Assembly: GCA_002328035.1 (NCBI GenBank)
Contig: DCVL01000017.1
Span: forward strand, 27,679-84,554
Length of the DNA: 56,876 nt
Direction of reading: 5' to 3'
DNA from: Geobacter sp. UBA2189
GTDB lineage: Bacteria; Desulfobacterota; Desulfuromonadia; Geobacterales; Pseudopelobacteraceae
This document shows, piece after piece, positions 1-8,893 of the stretch (its first letter is position 1; each line of letters begins with the position of its first letter). Under the pieces are notes generated by a model. The model made no database searches. It was not told the DNA's origin and saw only the letters and a list, made by a program, of their open reading frames with translations. The position numbers were made by a program, and so were the translations under genes.

Positions 1-48
1 CCCCCCCCAGGAAGCGTGCGGATAGCAGAGAGTTGCCAAGGGTGAGAT

Positions 49-1710
49 ATGTCTGAACAGGATAAAACGGATACAGGCAGCAGCAAGGTTCTGGTAGTGG
101 ACGATTCAAAGGCCGCATTAAAGTTGATGACAGCCCAGATAAGCCGGAGCGGGTACACGGTTTTTGCTGCCGAGACAGGTGAAGAAGGTCTGGAGATAAT
201 CTCCAGGCATCTTCCGGATCTTGTTCTACTGGATATTAACCTGCCAGGGATCAGCGGATTTGATCTGCTTGAGAGGATTAAGGGCTCGCCTGAAACTGCA
301 GCCATACCGGTTATAATGATAAGCGCAGCCGGTGATCTGAATAATCAGGTAATGGGGTTTGCTTCAGGAGCAGTTGATTTCGTCACCAAACCAAGCATGG
401 AACCGTTTCTTCTGGCCAGGATTAAGCTGCATCTGGAGCTTGCCAGAACAAGAAATGAGCTCGAGAGGAGCAATCAGGAATTAAAGGTTAGCAAGGCCAG
501 ATACCAGCTGATTGCGGACAACGGCACCGATGTTATCTGGAGCCTTGAACCTCATTCAGGGAGACTTACTTACGTGAGTCCAACCGTTTACAGACTCAGG
601 GGGTACACGGCGGAAGAGGTAATGGCAAGGCATGCGGATGAATCGCTGACCCCCCAGTCACAGGATCTGGTTAACAGGGTCATTGCGGACAAACTTGCCG
701 AAATAGCTTTTGGAGACCATAGCAATCTGTCTGTACAGCTTGAACTGGAACAGCCATGCAGGGATGGCTCTACGGTATGGGTAGAGGTGTCGGCCTCATT
801 CGTGCTGGATGAATCCGGAACCCTGATTGAGATTGTGGGTATTGCCCGCGATATTACCGAGCGGAGAAAGGCCGAAGCCTCTCTGCGAGAACTACAGGCG
901 CAACTGCTCCAGAATGAAAAGATGGCTTCCATTGGTCAACTGGCGGCTGGCATTGCCCATGAGATAAACAACCCTATGGGGTTCATAAACAGTAATCTGA
1001 CCACTCTCTGCAAGTATATTGACAAGTTTGACCGCTACATTGGCACCCTTGAGGCGCATATCGGAGAGAGCGGCAATGACGAGGCTGTTCAGAACATAAT
1101 GCAGAAGCGTAAGGAACTGAAGCTGGATTATGTTCAGCGCGATGTGCACTCTCTTCTGGATGAAAGCATTGAAGGGGCAGAGCGGGTTATGAAGATAGTT
1201 CAGGATCTTAAAACCTTTTCAAGGGCTGATTCATCAACCATGGAAGAGGCCAACATCAACCAGTGCCTTGACAGCACTATCAATATTATCTGGAACCAGA
1301 TCAAATATGTCGCTGAACTTGTCCGTGATTACAGTGAGCTCCCCTTGGTAGTATGTAATGCACAGCAACTGAACCAGGTGTTTCTGAACCTGCTGGTTAA
1401 TGCGTCCCACGCGATTCAGGCCAAAGGTGAAGAGAATGGCACTGTAACGGTCAGCACATGGGCTGACCATCAAAATATCTATATCGCCGTAAGTGATACA
1501 GGTTGCGGTATGTCAAAAGAGGTTCAGGCCAGGATCTTTGAACCTTTTTTTACAACAAAGGATGTGGGAAAGGGAACCGGCCTGGGGCTTTCGATAAGTT
1601 TTGAGATAATAAAGAAGCATGGAGGGGAGCTTACCGTTGAGAGCATAGAGGGGGAGGGGAGCACCTTCACGATACGTCTTCCGATAGAGGCGGGGGAAAA
1701 AGAGGTTTGA
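49..1710 (+). CDS. Receiver-PAS-histidine kinase (cytoplasmic)
   Basis: 553 aa with no membrane segment or signal peptide. Order: receiver domain at about 12-130 (acidic pair D18/D19, likely phospho-acceptor D62, conserved K114), PAS at about 150-275 ending in the usual DITER motif, then a kinase core with H-box histidine H304 in the motif GIAHEINNPMGFI and an HATPase domain (GTGLGLSIS) near the C-terminus. With the receiver in front of the kinase, it is probably controlled by phosphorylation from another kinase as well as by the PAS domain. The DHp region contains an extra helical stretch of about 60 residues between the H-box and the motif VQDLKTFSR, shared with the kinases at 1855, 8894 and 13139. 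The ATG follows an AAGGGTGAG-type ribosome site. A candidate terminator follows, so the gene may be a separate transcript. Input signal and partner are unknown. Confidence 0.9.
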   Translation: MSEQDKTDTGSSKVLVVDDSKAALKLMTAQISRSGYTVFAAETGEEGLEIISRHLPDLVLLDINLPGISGFDLLERIKGSPETAAIPVIMISAAGDLNNQVMGFASGAVDFVTKPSMEPFLLARIKLHLELARTRNELERSNQELKVSKARYQLIADNGTDVIWSLEPHSGRLTYVSPTVYRLRGYTAEEVMARHADESLTPQSQDLVNRVIADKLAEIAFGDHSNLSVQLELEQPCRDGSTVWVEVSASFVLDESGTLIEIVGIARDITERRKAEASLRELQAQLLQNEKMASIGQLAAGIAHEINNPMGFINSNLTTLCKYIDKFDRYIGTLEAHIGESGNDEAVQNIMQKRKELKLDYVQRDVHSLLDESIEGAERVMKIVQDLKTFSRADSSTMEEANINQCLDSTINIIWNQIKYVAELVRDYSELPLVVCNAQQLNQVFLNLLVNASHAIQAKGEENGTVTVSTWADHQNIYIAVSDTGCGMSKEVQARIFEPFFTTKDVGKGTGLGLSISFEIIKKHGGELTVESIEGEGSTFTIRLPIEAGEKEV

Positions 1711-1742
1711 GGCAGGCTGCCATAATAGATGGATAATGTTTT

Positions 1743-1769
1743 GAGTCTCTATACAAAGAGATTCTTTTT
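1743..1769 (+). terminator. Candidate rho-independent terminator
   Basis: An 8-bp stem (1743-1750 with 1757-1764, one G-T wobble) with loop ATACAA is followed directly by TTTTT. It lies 33 bases after the stop of the first kinase gene and ahead of the next. The stem is short and AT-rich, so termination may be partial. Confidence 0.4.
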
Positions 1770-1854
1770 GTTAAACTTACAACACAGGTTCCATTGAACT
1801 TAGATGCCTGCCTTGACGGCTGGCGTCTTGCGGCTTCTCCGAAAAGGAACAGGC

Positions 1855-3177
1855 ATGTCGAAATTGTTAATAGTTGATGATGATGAGATGGGTATTGAAA
1901 TGCTTGAACTGACACTTAAGCAGGCAGGCTATGATATCTTAAGGGCTGCAAACGGCTCGGAAGCCCTGAATATGATGAATGGAGATAAGCCTGATCTGAT
2001 AATTACAGACGTAATGATGCCGGTAATGGACGGCTTTGAGCTGTGCAGGCGATGCAAGGCAGATGGTGATCTGCATAAAATTCCAATTATTCTTTATTCA
2101 ACAAATTATACTGATCTGAAGGAAAAGGAGCTTGGGCTGGGGTTGGGGGCATCTCTATATCTTGTAAAACCGGCACTGCCTGAACAGCTAATAGGTGCAG
2201 TTGAACAGGTTCTGAAGGGGCAAGGAAACAGCAACTCCAACGATTCGCTTCAGTTTGATGAAGAGATGCGGCTACTTAGAAACTATAACGGGGTGCTTTT
2301 CAGCAAGCTGCAAAACAAGATGACAGAACTACAGAAGACTGCTGAAGAGCATCAGCAGTCGGAAGAGACCTTAAAGGCGATGCAGGCGCAGATAATCCAG
2401 CAGGAGAAGATGGCCTCAATCGGCCAGCTGGCAGCAGGGGTGGCGCATGAGATAAACAACCCTATGGGCTTTATAACCAGCAATCTGACATCTCTTGGCA
2501 AGTATGCGGAAAAGTTGGATATCTATATAGCAGCTATGCAGAAATTTCTCTATGAATGTACAAATCACGAGGCGATGGATGAACTTGACAAGCTTCGGCA
2601 GAAGCTGAAGGTCGATTATATAATCAGCGATCTCAACGAACTGATAAATGAAAGCCTTGACGGCGCAAGAAGGGTACAGAGGATAGTCCAGGATCTGAAG
2701 AGCTTTTCCCGCCTTGATCAGCCGGAAGATGCGCAGACCAACCTTAATGAAGCTCTTGAAACAACCATAAATATCGCCTGGAATGAGATGAAGTATATTG
2801 CAACCCTTGAACGGCAGTTTGGAGATATTCCTAAAATAGTTTGTAATCCCCAACAGTTAAACCAGGTGTTTCTTAATCTTCTTGTAAATGCCGCTCAGGC
2901 GATGGAGCAGCAGGGGGTAATAACCGTAAAGACTTGGGTAGAGCCTGACTGGGTCTGCGTCTCTGTTTCGGATACCGGCAAGGGGATGCCGGAATCAGTC
3001 AGAAAGAGGATCTTTGAGCCGTTTTATACGACAAAACCGGCTGGTAAGGGGACAGGGCTCGGTCTTTCCATATCGGCTGATATTATCAGGAAGCACCATG
3101 GCGAGATAACGGTTGAAAGCGAAGAGGGAAAGGGGACTACCTTCACGGTGCGGTTGCCGGCGAAGGCAAATAAATAG
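1855..3177 (+). CDS. Receiver-histidine kinase (cytoplasmic)
   Basis: 440 aa from the ATG at 1855, chosen because AAAGGAA lies just upstream and the conserved receiver start (SKLLIVDDDE) follows immediately; an in-frame ATG at 1804 would add 17 atypical residues. The receiver is at about 1-120 (D8/D9, acceptor D52), followed by a helical linker of about 60 residues, a DHp with H198 in GVAHEINNPMGFI, and an HATPase domain ending GTTFTVRLP. There is no PAS or membrane sensor, so input is probably phosphotransfer to its own receiver. The kinase core closely resembles those at 49 and 8894, and the pair at 49 and 1855 looks like a tandem duplication that kept or lost a PAS domain. Confidence 0.9.
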   Translation: MSKLLIVDDDEMGIEMLELTLKQAGYDILRAANGSEALNMMNGDKPDLIITDVMMPVMDGFELCRRCKADGDLHKIPIILYSTNYTDLKEKELGLGLGASLYLVKPALPEQLIGAVEQVLKGQGNSNSNDSLQFDEEMRLLRNYNGVLFSKLQNKMTELQKTAEEHQQSEETLKAMQAQIIQQEKMASIGQLAAGVAHEINNPMGFITSNLTSLGKYAEKLDIYIAAMQKFLYECTNHEAMDELDKLRQKLKVDYIISDLNELINESLDGARRVQRIVQDLKSFSRLDQPEDAQTNLNEALETTINIAWNEMKYIATLERQFGDIPKIVCNPQQLNQVFLNLLVNAAQAMEQQGVITVKTWVEPDWVCVSVSDTGKGMPESVRKRIFEPFYTTKPAGKGTGLGLSISADIIRKHHGEITVESEEGKGTTFTVRLPAKANK

Positions 3178-3179
3178 TT

Positions 3180-3281
3180 TAACGCAGAGTAACAGGGTAA
3201 GGCAAAAATCAGGGGAAGATTAAAACCGAAAGATTTAGAGATTTTCTCTGTATCTTTGCCCCCTCATGCCTCTCTGCGTTA
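3180..3281. repeat. Palindromic (REP/MITE-like) intergenic element
   Basis: Perfect 10-bp inverted arms (3180-3189 and 3272-3281, TAACGCAGAG) enclose further nested pairings: GGCA/TGCC (3201-3204 with 3267-3270), AGGGG/CCCCT (3211-3215 with 3260-3264), and a central hairpin AAAGAT-TT-AGAGA / TCTCT-GT-ATCTTT (3229-3257). It fills most of the gap between two signalling genes. The shape suggests a small dispersed palindromic repeat or a structured RNA leader. Its copy number elsewhere in the genome cannot be judged from one copy. Confidence 0.6.
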
Positions 3282-3317
3282 GGGTTGTGTGGTTTAATGG
3301 AAGAAGGAGAGTCTAGC

Positions 3318-4121
3318 ATGGAAGTTTATGACTTGCCGGTCAGGATCCTTTGTGTTGATGATGAGCGCAATGTGCTGCGCGCGCTGGAACGGGTTTTTCT
3401 TGATGATGATTACGAGATAGTAACGGCAATTTCCGGTGAAGAGGCTCTGGCAATAATGTCAGAATCAGGGGACAGCTTTCAGGTGGTGGTCTCTGACTAC
3501 CGAATGCCGGTTATGAACGGAGTGGAGTTTCTTAAACAGGTTTTCGAAAGGTGGCCTGACACGGTTCGTATAGTCCTTTCAGGTTATGCGGATGCCGCCG
3601 CCATAGTTTCGGCTATAAACGAAGGGCATATCTACAAGTTTATACCAAAGCCCTGGAACGATGAGGAGTTACGGGTAACGATACAGAACTGTCTTGAGCG
3701 GTATTCTCTGCTTAGGAGAAACAATGAGTTGCTTGAAGAGCTGGCTCTGGCGAATCAGGCGCTGGAACAGAAGGTGCTTGAGCGGACTGAAGCCCTGGAG
3801 CTTAGAAACAAGGCTCTTGAGTTTGCCCAGACCATGCTTGGAAGCTTACCTGTAGGGGTTGTAGGAATAGATGAAAACGGCCTTATAGCTCATTGTAACT
3901 CGGTTGCAGCCGATATTCTCAAGCAACTCTGTTCTGATTTTTTCGGGGTCAAGGTTTCACATTTTTGCGATCAGCGAATTATTGATATTGTTGATAAGGT
4001 TCGTAAGGATAAATCAGCGGAAATCTGCGATGTTTTTTCCGGTGTCAGGCTTAAGGTTCTGGGTCGTACAGTCTCCTTTTCAGGAAGTGAGGCTGTTGTT
4101 CTGGTCTTTTTGGAGGTGTGA
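3318..4121 (+). CDS. Response regulator, receiver plus PAS-like domain
   Basis: 267 aa from the ATG at 3318, with GGAG nine bases upstream; an in-frame ATG at 3297 lacks a comparable site. The receiver (about 8-130) has D14/D15, acceptor D60 and the C-terminal signature KFIPKPWNDEEL shared with four other receivers in this cluster. A coiled-coil stretch (about 135-180) leads to a degenerate PAS-like domain (about 185-267). There is no kinase, DNA-binding, GGDEF or HD domain, so it may act as an adaptor or phosphate sink, or regulate a partner by binding. It is the first gene of the very tightly packed part of the cluster; the next gene starts two bases after its stop. Confidence 0.8.
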   Translation: MEVYDLPVRILCVDDERNVLRALERVFLDDDYEIVTAISGEEALAIMSESGDSFQVVVSDYRMPVMNGVEFLKQVFERWPDTVRIVLSGYADAAAIVSAINEGHIYKFIPKPWNDEELRVTIQNCLERYSLLRRNNELLEELALANQALEQKVLERTEALELRNKALEFAQTMLGSLPVGVVGIDENGLIAHCNSVAADILKQLCSDFFGVKVSHFCDQRIIDIVDKVRKDKSAEICDVFSGVRLKVLGRTVSFSGSEAVVLVFLEV

Positions 4122-4123
4122 TT

Positions 4124-5083
4124 GTGCGCACAGTGCTCTTTGTAGATGATGAACCGTCTATTCTGAATTCAATCGAGAGGATGTACCTTGAACGTGATGA
4201 TATCCGCTGCCTGTTTGTCTCATCCGGGCAGGAAGCGCTTGATATACTTGACCGTGAAGAGGTCTGGGTGGTTGTTTCGGACTATCTGATGCCTAACATG
4301 CGGGGGATAGAGTTTTTATCCAGGGTCAAGGCGCGTAGGCCGCATACAATCAGAATAATGATGACCGCATATGCGGATCTCTCGATTGCAATCGATGCGA
4401 TAAACAAGAGTGAGGCGTTTCGTTTTGTTACCAAACCCTGGAACAACAAGGAGCTTATGGAGGTTGTTGATGAAGCGCTGATGCGATATCACCTTATTGA
4501 ATCTTTAGGGACTGAAGATGAAACGGTATATCTCTCTCTTGCTCAAACGGTTGAACTTAAAGATCCCTATACCAAAGGGCATTGTGACAGGGTAGCAAAG
4601 TATGCCGTTGCCCTGGCAAAGGATGTTGGACTTGATGGAGAACAGCTTGAAGTAATTAAACATGGAAGCTGGCTCCACGATTGCGGAAAGATTGGAGTAC
4701 CGGAAAGGGTGCTTAATTTCCCCGGCAGGCTTAACGAGGATGATATGGAGTCGGTTATGCAGCATCCCCGCTGGGGAGCCGAGGTTGCCCGTCAGGCAAA
4801 GATGTCTGAAGGGGTGATAAATATAATTCTCTATCACCATGAACAGTACAGCGGCACTGGCTACCCCTCGGGGCTGAAAGGAGATAACATACCGATAGAG
4901 GCCAGGATAGTTGCCATAGCGGATGTTTTTGATGCCCTTTATACCGATCGTCCTTACCGTAAGGCATACTCGTTTGAACGGGTTCTTGATATCCTGAAAG
5001 AGATGACCCCCACTCATTTTGATCCTGAACTTGTGAAGAGATTTATCCCGTTGGCCAAAAAAGAGGGGGAAAATAATGAGTAA
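4124..5083 (+). CDS. Response regulator with HD-GYP domain (RpfG-like)
   Basis: 319 aa, using GTG at 4124: the GGAGG at 4112-4116 sits seven bases before it, whereas the in-frame GTG at 4118 would touch the ribosome site. The receiver is at about 1-125 (D8/D9, acceptor D53, KPWNNKEL). The HD-GYP domain (about 135-315) shows HD at 185/186 in LHDCGKIGVPE, later HHEQYSG and GYP motifs, then IADVFDALYTDRPYR. All signature residues of the family look intact, so a phosphodiesterase that hydrolyses c-di-GMP under receiver control is likely. It overlaps the next gene by 8 bp, which indicates coupled translation with a second REC-HD-GYP protein. Confidence 0.9.
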   Translation: MRTVLFVDDEPSILNSIERMYLERDDIRCLFVSSGQEALDILDREEVWVVVSDYLMPNMRGIEFLSRVKARRPHTIRIMMTAYADLSIAIDAINKSEAFRFVTKPWNNKELMEVVDEALMRYHLIESLGTEDETVYLSLAQTVELKDPYTKGHCDRVAKYAVALAKDVGLDGEQLEVIKHGSWLHDCGKIGVPERVLNFPGRLNEDDMESVMQHPRWGAEVARQAKMSEGVINIILYHHEQYSGTGYPSGLKGDNIPIEARIVAIADVFDALYTDRPYRKAYSFERVLDILKEMTPTHFDPELVKRFIPLAKKEGENNE

Positions 5084-6392
5084 CGATACTCTGCGCCCCG
5101 TTGTGCTGTTTGTGGATGATGAGGAAAATATCCTGAAGGCGCTGCAGCGGCTTACCATGGATGAAGAGTTTGACACCGAGATTGCCAACTCTGGCGATGC
5201 CGGTCTTCAAAAACTTACAACTCTTTCAAACGTAGCGCTTATAGTATCGGATCAGAGGATGCCAGGGATGAATGGCGCTGAATTTCTTCAGCAATCTCAG
5301 CAACTTGCTCCTGATGCGATAAGGATACTCCTCACCGGATATTCCGATATATCAGCGGCTGCCGATGCGATCAACAAAGGGGGAGCAAGCCGATATCTGA
5401 ACAAGCCCTGGAACGATGATGATCTGTTGCAGACCTTGAAATCGGCTGTAGAAACCTGGATCCTGACTCAGGATAACAAGCGCCTGCAGGCGCTTGTCCA
5501 GGCTCAGAATGAAGAGCTTAAACAGTGGAATGAGAACCTGAAGAACCGCGTGCTACAGCAGACAACAGCCATAAGGAAGAAGGCCGATGACCTTAATGAA
5601 GCGCTACTCCATCTGAAAGAGAGTTACAACGGAATTATAAGCGCTTTTTCAAGTCTTGTGGAGATGCGCGGTCAGAAGATGCAGCAGCATGCCAGAAATG
5701 TTTCTGAACTTGCGGTAAATGCCGCCCGTGAATATGGCCTTATGCCTGAAGAGATTGAGGCCATAAGGATTGCCGCTCTGCTGCATGATATCGGTGAAAT
5801 CGGTATTCCTGAAAAGGTTATGGAGAAATCTCCGGAATATATGACGCCAGATGAATTTGTATTGTATGCCCAGCATCCTGTGCGTGCCCAGATGGCCATT
5901 GACAGCATTCCGGATCTTCGCGCAGCAGGAGTCCTCATCAGACACCACCATGAGAACTACAATGGTAGCGGTTTTCCTGATCGGCTGGCAGGAGAACAGA
6001 TACCTATAGGTGCCCGAATACTTGGATATGCGGATCAACTTGATCGCGCCATAGCGTCCGGAGGAGATACTCCGGAACAGGCATTGGCGCGTGTGGAACT
6101 TGGGCTGGAAATCAAGCTGGATCCCGGGCTGCAGCGAATATTCAAAAAGATAGCCCGATACGCCTATTTCGCAATGCCTGAGATTGACCCTGATGCAACG
6201 GTTGAACTTGAGTTGAAGCCTGAAGAGCTCCGGAAAGGGATGTTGCTGACCAGAGATCTCCTTTCAGGCACCGGTCTGATGCTTCTTAACAAGGGGGTTG
6301 TGCTTGATTCGGTCAAGATAGAGGCGATCCAGCGCTACTATAAGCTTGATCCTCCTCTGCATGGCGTCTTTGCCCTGGTGCATCAGCGTTAG
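5076..6392 (+). CDS. Response regulator with variant HD-GYP domain
   Basis: 438 aa: receiver (about 8-130, D14/D15, acceptor D59, KPWNDDDL), long helical linker (about 135-195), HD-GYP-type domain (about 200-350) and an extra C-terminal segment of about 75 residues (from about 365) with a beta-rich look (LRKGMLLTRDLLS...LLNKGVVL). The HD pair is H237/D238, but the motif reads HDIGEIGIP, with Glu where Lys is usual, and the GYP loop reads GFP (299-301 GFP). Metal-binding residues appear present, so it may still act, or may have shifted substrate or become a binding protein. It overlaps the preceding REC-HD-GYP gene by 8 bp. This type of C-terminal extension is seen in some HD-GYP proteins; its function is unknown. 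Confidence 0.85.
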   Translation: MSNDTLRPVVLFVDDEENILKALQRLTMDEEFDTEIANSGDAGLQKLTTLSNVALIVSDQRMPGMNGAEFLQQSQQLAPDAIRILLTGYSDISAAADAINKGGASRYLNKPWNDDDLLQTLKSAVETWILTQDNKRLQALVQAQNEELKQWNENLKNRVLQQTTAIRKKADDLNEALLHLKESYNGIISAFSSLVEMRGQKMQQHARNVSELAVNAAREYGLMPEEIEAIRIAALLHDIGEIGIPEKVMEKSPEYMTPDEFVLYAQHPVRAQMAIDSIPDLRAAGVLIRHHHENYNGSGFPDRLAGEQIPIGARILGYADQLDRAIASGGDTPEQALARVELGLEIKLDPGLQRIFKKIARYAYFAMPEIDPDATVELELKPEELRKGMLLTRDLLSGTGLMLLNKGVVLDSVKIEAIQRYYKLDPPLHGVFALVHQR

Positions 6393-6433
6393 GGCGGTTT
6401 CGGTCAGGTCGTTTTTCAAAAAAGGAGGGGTGC

Positions 6434-8869
6434 ATGAGCAGGCTTTTGTCTAAATCTCCTCTTTTCAATTTGCTGCTTTTGCTGCTTCTCTTTGGCCTGC
6501 CGACATTTGCCATTGCCCAGAATGCCTTAGAGCTTACCGATGCAGAACAACAATGGTTGAGGCAGCATCCTGAAATCAGGATAGGGATGATGGATGCCTG
6601 GCCACCACTTGATTTTCTGGATAAGGGGGGCAGGCCGCAGGGGATAGGGGTCGATTATGTGGCTTTGCTCAATAAACGTCTTAACAACGCCATTAAGCTC
6701 GTTCCAGGCGCTTTTAAGGATAATCAGGAAAGGGTAAAGAACGGACAGCTTGATGGGCTGTTGGATATTACGAAGCGACCTGACAGAGAGGCATTTTACA
6801 ATTTTACCCGCCCGTATATAGTAATTCCGCATGTTATAGTTGGTCTCAAGAATGGGGCTTACTTCAAAAACGAGAAAGAGCTGTCTGGCAAGACGGTTGC
6901 CCTTGAAAAGGGGTTTCACAATGTTGTCTATTTCAGAACCATGTTCCCCGATGTAAATATTCGTGAGTACGAATCCACAAGATTGGCGCTTGATGCCGTA
7001 AGCAGGGGAGAGGCAGATGTATATGCCGGTAATCGTGCGGTTGCGGTACATCTGATAGAGACCGAACTGCTTACAAATCTTCGCCTGATGGGACGTCTGG
7101 CGGAGCCGGAATCTGTTCTTCAGTTTGGTCTGCAAAAAGAGCTGCGACTTCTTGCATCCATTCTTGACAAGGCACTTGCTTCAATCACTGTTGATGAAGA
7201 GAGGATTATACGTCAGAAATGGCTACAGGAAAAGGAGAACGGGTTTGAATTGACAAATGATGAAAAGAACTGGCTGAAGGAGCACCCTGTAATAAGGGTG
7301 GCATTTGATCCTGTAAGTGCACCGGCTGAATTTGTTGACAGGCATGGCATTCCCCAGGGGATCTCTGCCGAGTATCTGCACAGAATCGGTGAACTGCTGG
7401 GGATTCGATTCGAGATTGTTAAGAACAGAAACTGGCCGCAGTTGATAGCTTCCGCTAAAGAACGGGAACTGGATCTGTTTTCTTCTATTACAAAAACAGT
7501 TGAGCGAGAGCGGTTTCTCTCGTTCAGCGATTCCTATCTGACGATGAAGATAGGGATATTTACACGTAAGGGGTCAAGATATATCGGTTCTGTCAGGGAG
7601 CTAAATGGCAGAAAGGTTTTGGTGATAAAGGATCATGGCGCTGAATATTTTCTTAAGACCAATCACCCTGAACTTAATCTGATTCAGGCTTCGGATGTAA
7701 GAGATGCCCTTAAAAGGCTACAGAACGGGGAGGCCGACGCATATATAGGGAGTACGATGTCTACAGGCTACTATCTGGGGGAGATGGGACTTGGCGATAT
7801 CACACTGGCAACAGAGACCCCTTACCGGTATGAACTTGCATTTGGTGTGAGAAGTGACTGGCCTGAGCTTGTTCCTATCCTTGATAAGGCATTAAGGGCA
7901 ATACCGGATAGCGAGGAGAATGCAATATATACAAAATGGATCTCTCTGCGGCATGAATCACCAATTAACTATGCCCTGTTCTGGAAGATTATTGGTGGTT
8001 CACTGTTGGTAATCATCCTTTTCGGTTTCTGGAACAGGAGATTGCAGAAAGAGGTAAAGACAAGGACTGAAGCTGAATTGCGTTTGCAGGAGCAGCAGGA
8101 AAGGCTTGAATTGCTACTACAGGAGAGGACAGAACACGCGGCTGAACTTGGCAAGGCGAAGGAACAGGCTGAGGCTGCAGACCGGCTTAAATCGGCTTTT
8201 CTGGCGACTATGTCGCATGAACTTCGCACTCCCCTTAACTCAATCATCGGTTTTACAGGCATCCTGTTGCAGGGGCTTGGTGGTCCTGTAACTGCCGAAC
8301 AGGCCAAACAGCTGGGGATGGTGAAGACCAGCGCAAATCATCTTTTGTCACTTATAAGTGATGTCCTGGATATATCAAAGATAGAGGCCGGACAGTTAAA
8401 AGTGGCATCAGAGCCATTCAATCTGGCCGATTCTGTTGCAAAGATAACCGAGAGCATAAGGCCTTTGACAGAGAAGAAAGGGTTACGGCTTGAACTTGAG
8501 ATTCTGGAGCAGAACTCTGGAATAAACAATGATGAGCGGAGGGTGGAACAGGTGATGCTTAACCTGCTGTCCAATGCGGTTAAATTTACTGAGCGTGGTA
8601 CTATCAAGGTTAAACTTGCATCTGAATCTGATAATTATGTTGTTACTGTTACAGATACCGGCATCGGAATAAACCCGGATCAGGCTGAACATCTGTTCAA
8701 ACCGTTCTACCAGATTGATACCGGCCTGACCCGCAAGTATGAAGGGACCGGTCTTGGACTTTCAATCTGCAAGAAACTGGTTGAACTGATGGGCGGCAGC
8801 ATCTGGCTGGAGAGTGAGGCAGGCAAGGGAAGTACTTTTGGTTTCAGGCTACCTGTTGAAAGGAAGTAA
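6434..8869 (+). CDS. Membrane histidine kinase with two periplasmic solute-binding domains
   Basis: 811 aa. A strong ribosome site (AAAGGAGG) precedes the ATG. A signal/anchor sequence (about 8-28) is followed by two family-3 solute-binding (Venus-flytrap) domains in tandem, about 35-265 and 275-510, each starting with a LTDAE/LTNDE...WL..HP-type repeat. Then come one transmembrane helix (about 512-535), a helical linker, a classical HisKA with H595 (MSHELRTPLN) and an HATPase (GTGLGLSIC). The layout resembles BvgS/EvgS sensors without the hybrid receiver and Hpt parts. It probably senses a small polar ligand such as an amino acid or organic acid in the periplasm. It has no receiver of its own, so it should feed separate regulators in the same operon. 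Confidence 0.9.
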   Translation: MSRLLSKSPLFNLLLLLLLFGLPTFAIAQNALELTDAEQQWLRQHPEIRIGMMDAWPPLDFLDKGGRPQGIGVDYVALLNKRLNNAIKLVPGAFKDNQERVKNGQLDGLLDITKRPDREAFYNFTRPYIVIPHVIVGLKNGAYFKNEKELSGKTVALEKGFHNVVYFRTMFPDVNIREYESTRLALDAVSRGEADVYAGNRAVAVHLIETELLTNLRLMGRLAEPESVLQFGLQKELRLLASILDKALASITVDEERIIRQKWLQEKENGFELTNDEKNWLKEHPVIRVAFDPVSAPAEFVDRHGIPQGISAEYLHRIGELLGIRFEIVKNRNWPQLIASAKERELDLFSSITKTVERERFLSFSDSYLTMKIGIFTRKGSRYIGSVRELNGRKVLVIKDHGAEYFLKTNHPELNLIQASDVRDALKRLQNGEADAYIGSTMSTGYYLGEMGLGDITLATETPYRYELAFGVRSDWPELVPILDKALRAIPDSEENAIYTKWISLRHESPINYALFWKIIGGSLLVIILFGFWNRRLQKEVKTRTEAELRLQEQQERLELLLQERTEHAAELGKAKEQAEAADRLKSAFLATMSHELRTPLNSIIGFTGILLQGLGGPVTAEQAKQLGMVKTSANHLLSLISDVLDISKIEAGQLKVASEPFNLADSVAKITESIRPLTEKKGLRLELEILEQNSGINNDERRVEQVMLNLLSNAVKFTERGTIKVKLASESDNYVVTVTDTGIGINPDQAEHLFKPFYQIDTGLTRKYEGTGLGLSICKKLVELMGGSIWLESEAGKGSTFGFRLPVERK

Positions 8870-8893
8870 GTTGCGTACGGGTGCAGGACATTG

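Noticed and set aside
1..48. Run of eight C at the window edge and possible end of an upstream gene
   Set aside because: Too short to decide a reading frame; no stop codon can be tied to a recognisable coding end.
1804..1854. Upstream in-frame ATG giving a longer receiver-kinase
   Set aside because: No ribosome site there, and the extra 17 residues precede a perfect receiver start with its own ribosome site at 1855.
1711..1854. Possible c-di-GMP riboswitch before the second kinase, since such riboswitches are common in Geobacter-type bacteria
   Set aside because: The conserved GEMM core motifs could not be found; only a terminator-like hairpin is visible.
4505..5188. Minus-strand open frame of about 227 codons opposite the HD-GYP gene
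   Set aside because: The sense strand encodes a fully conserved REC-HD-GYP protein; the antisense product looks like no known family.
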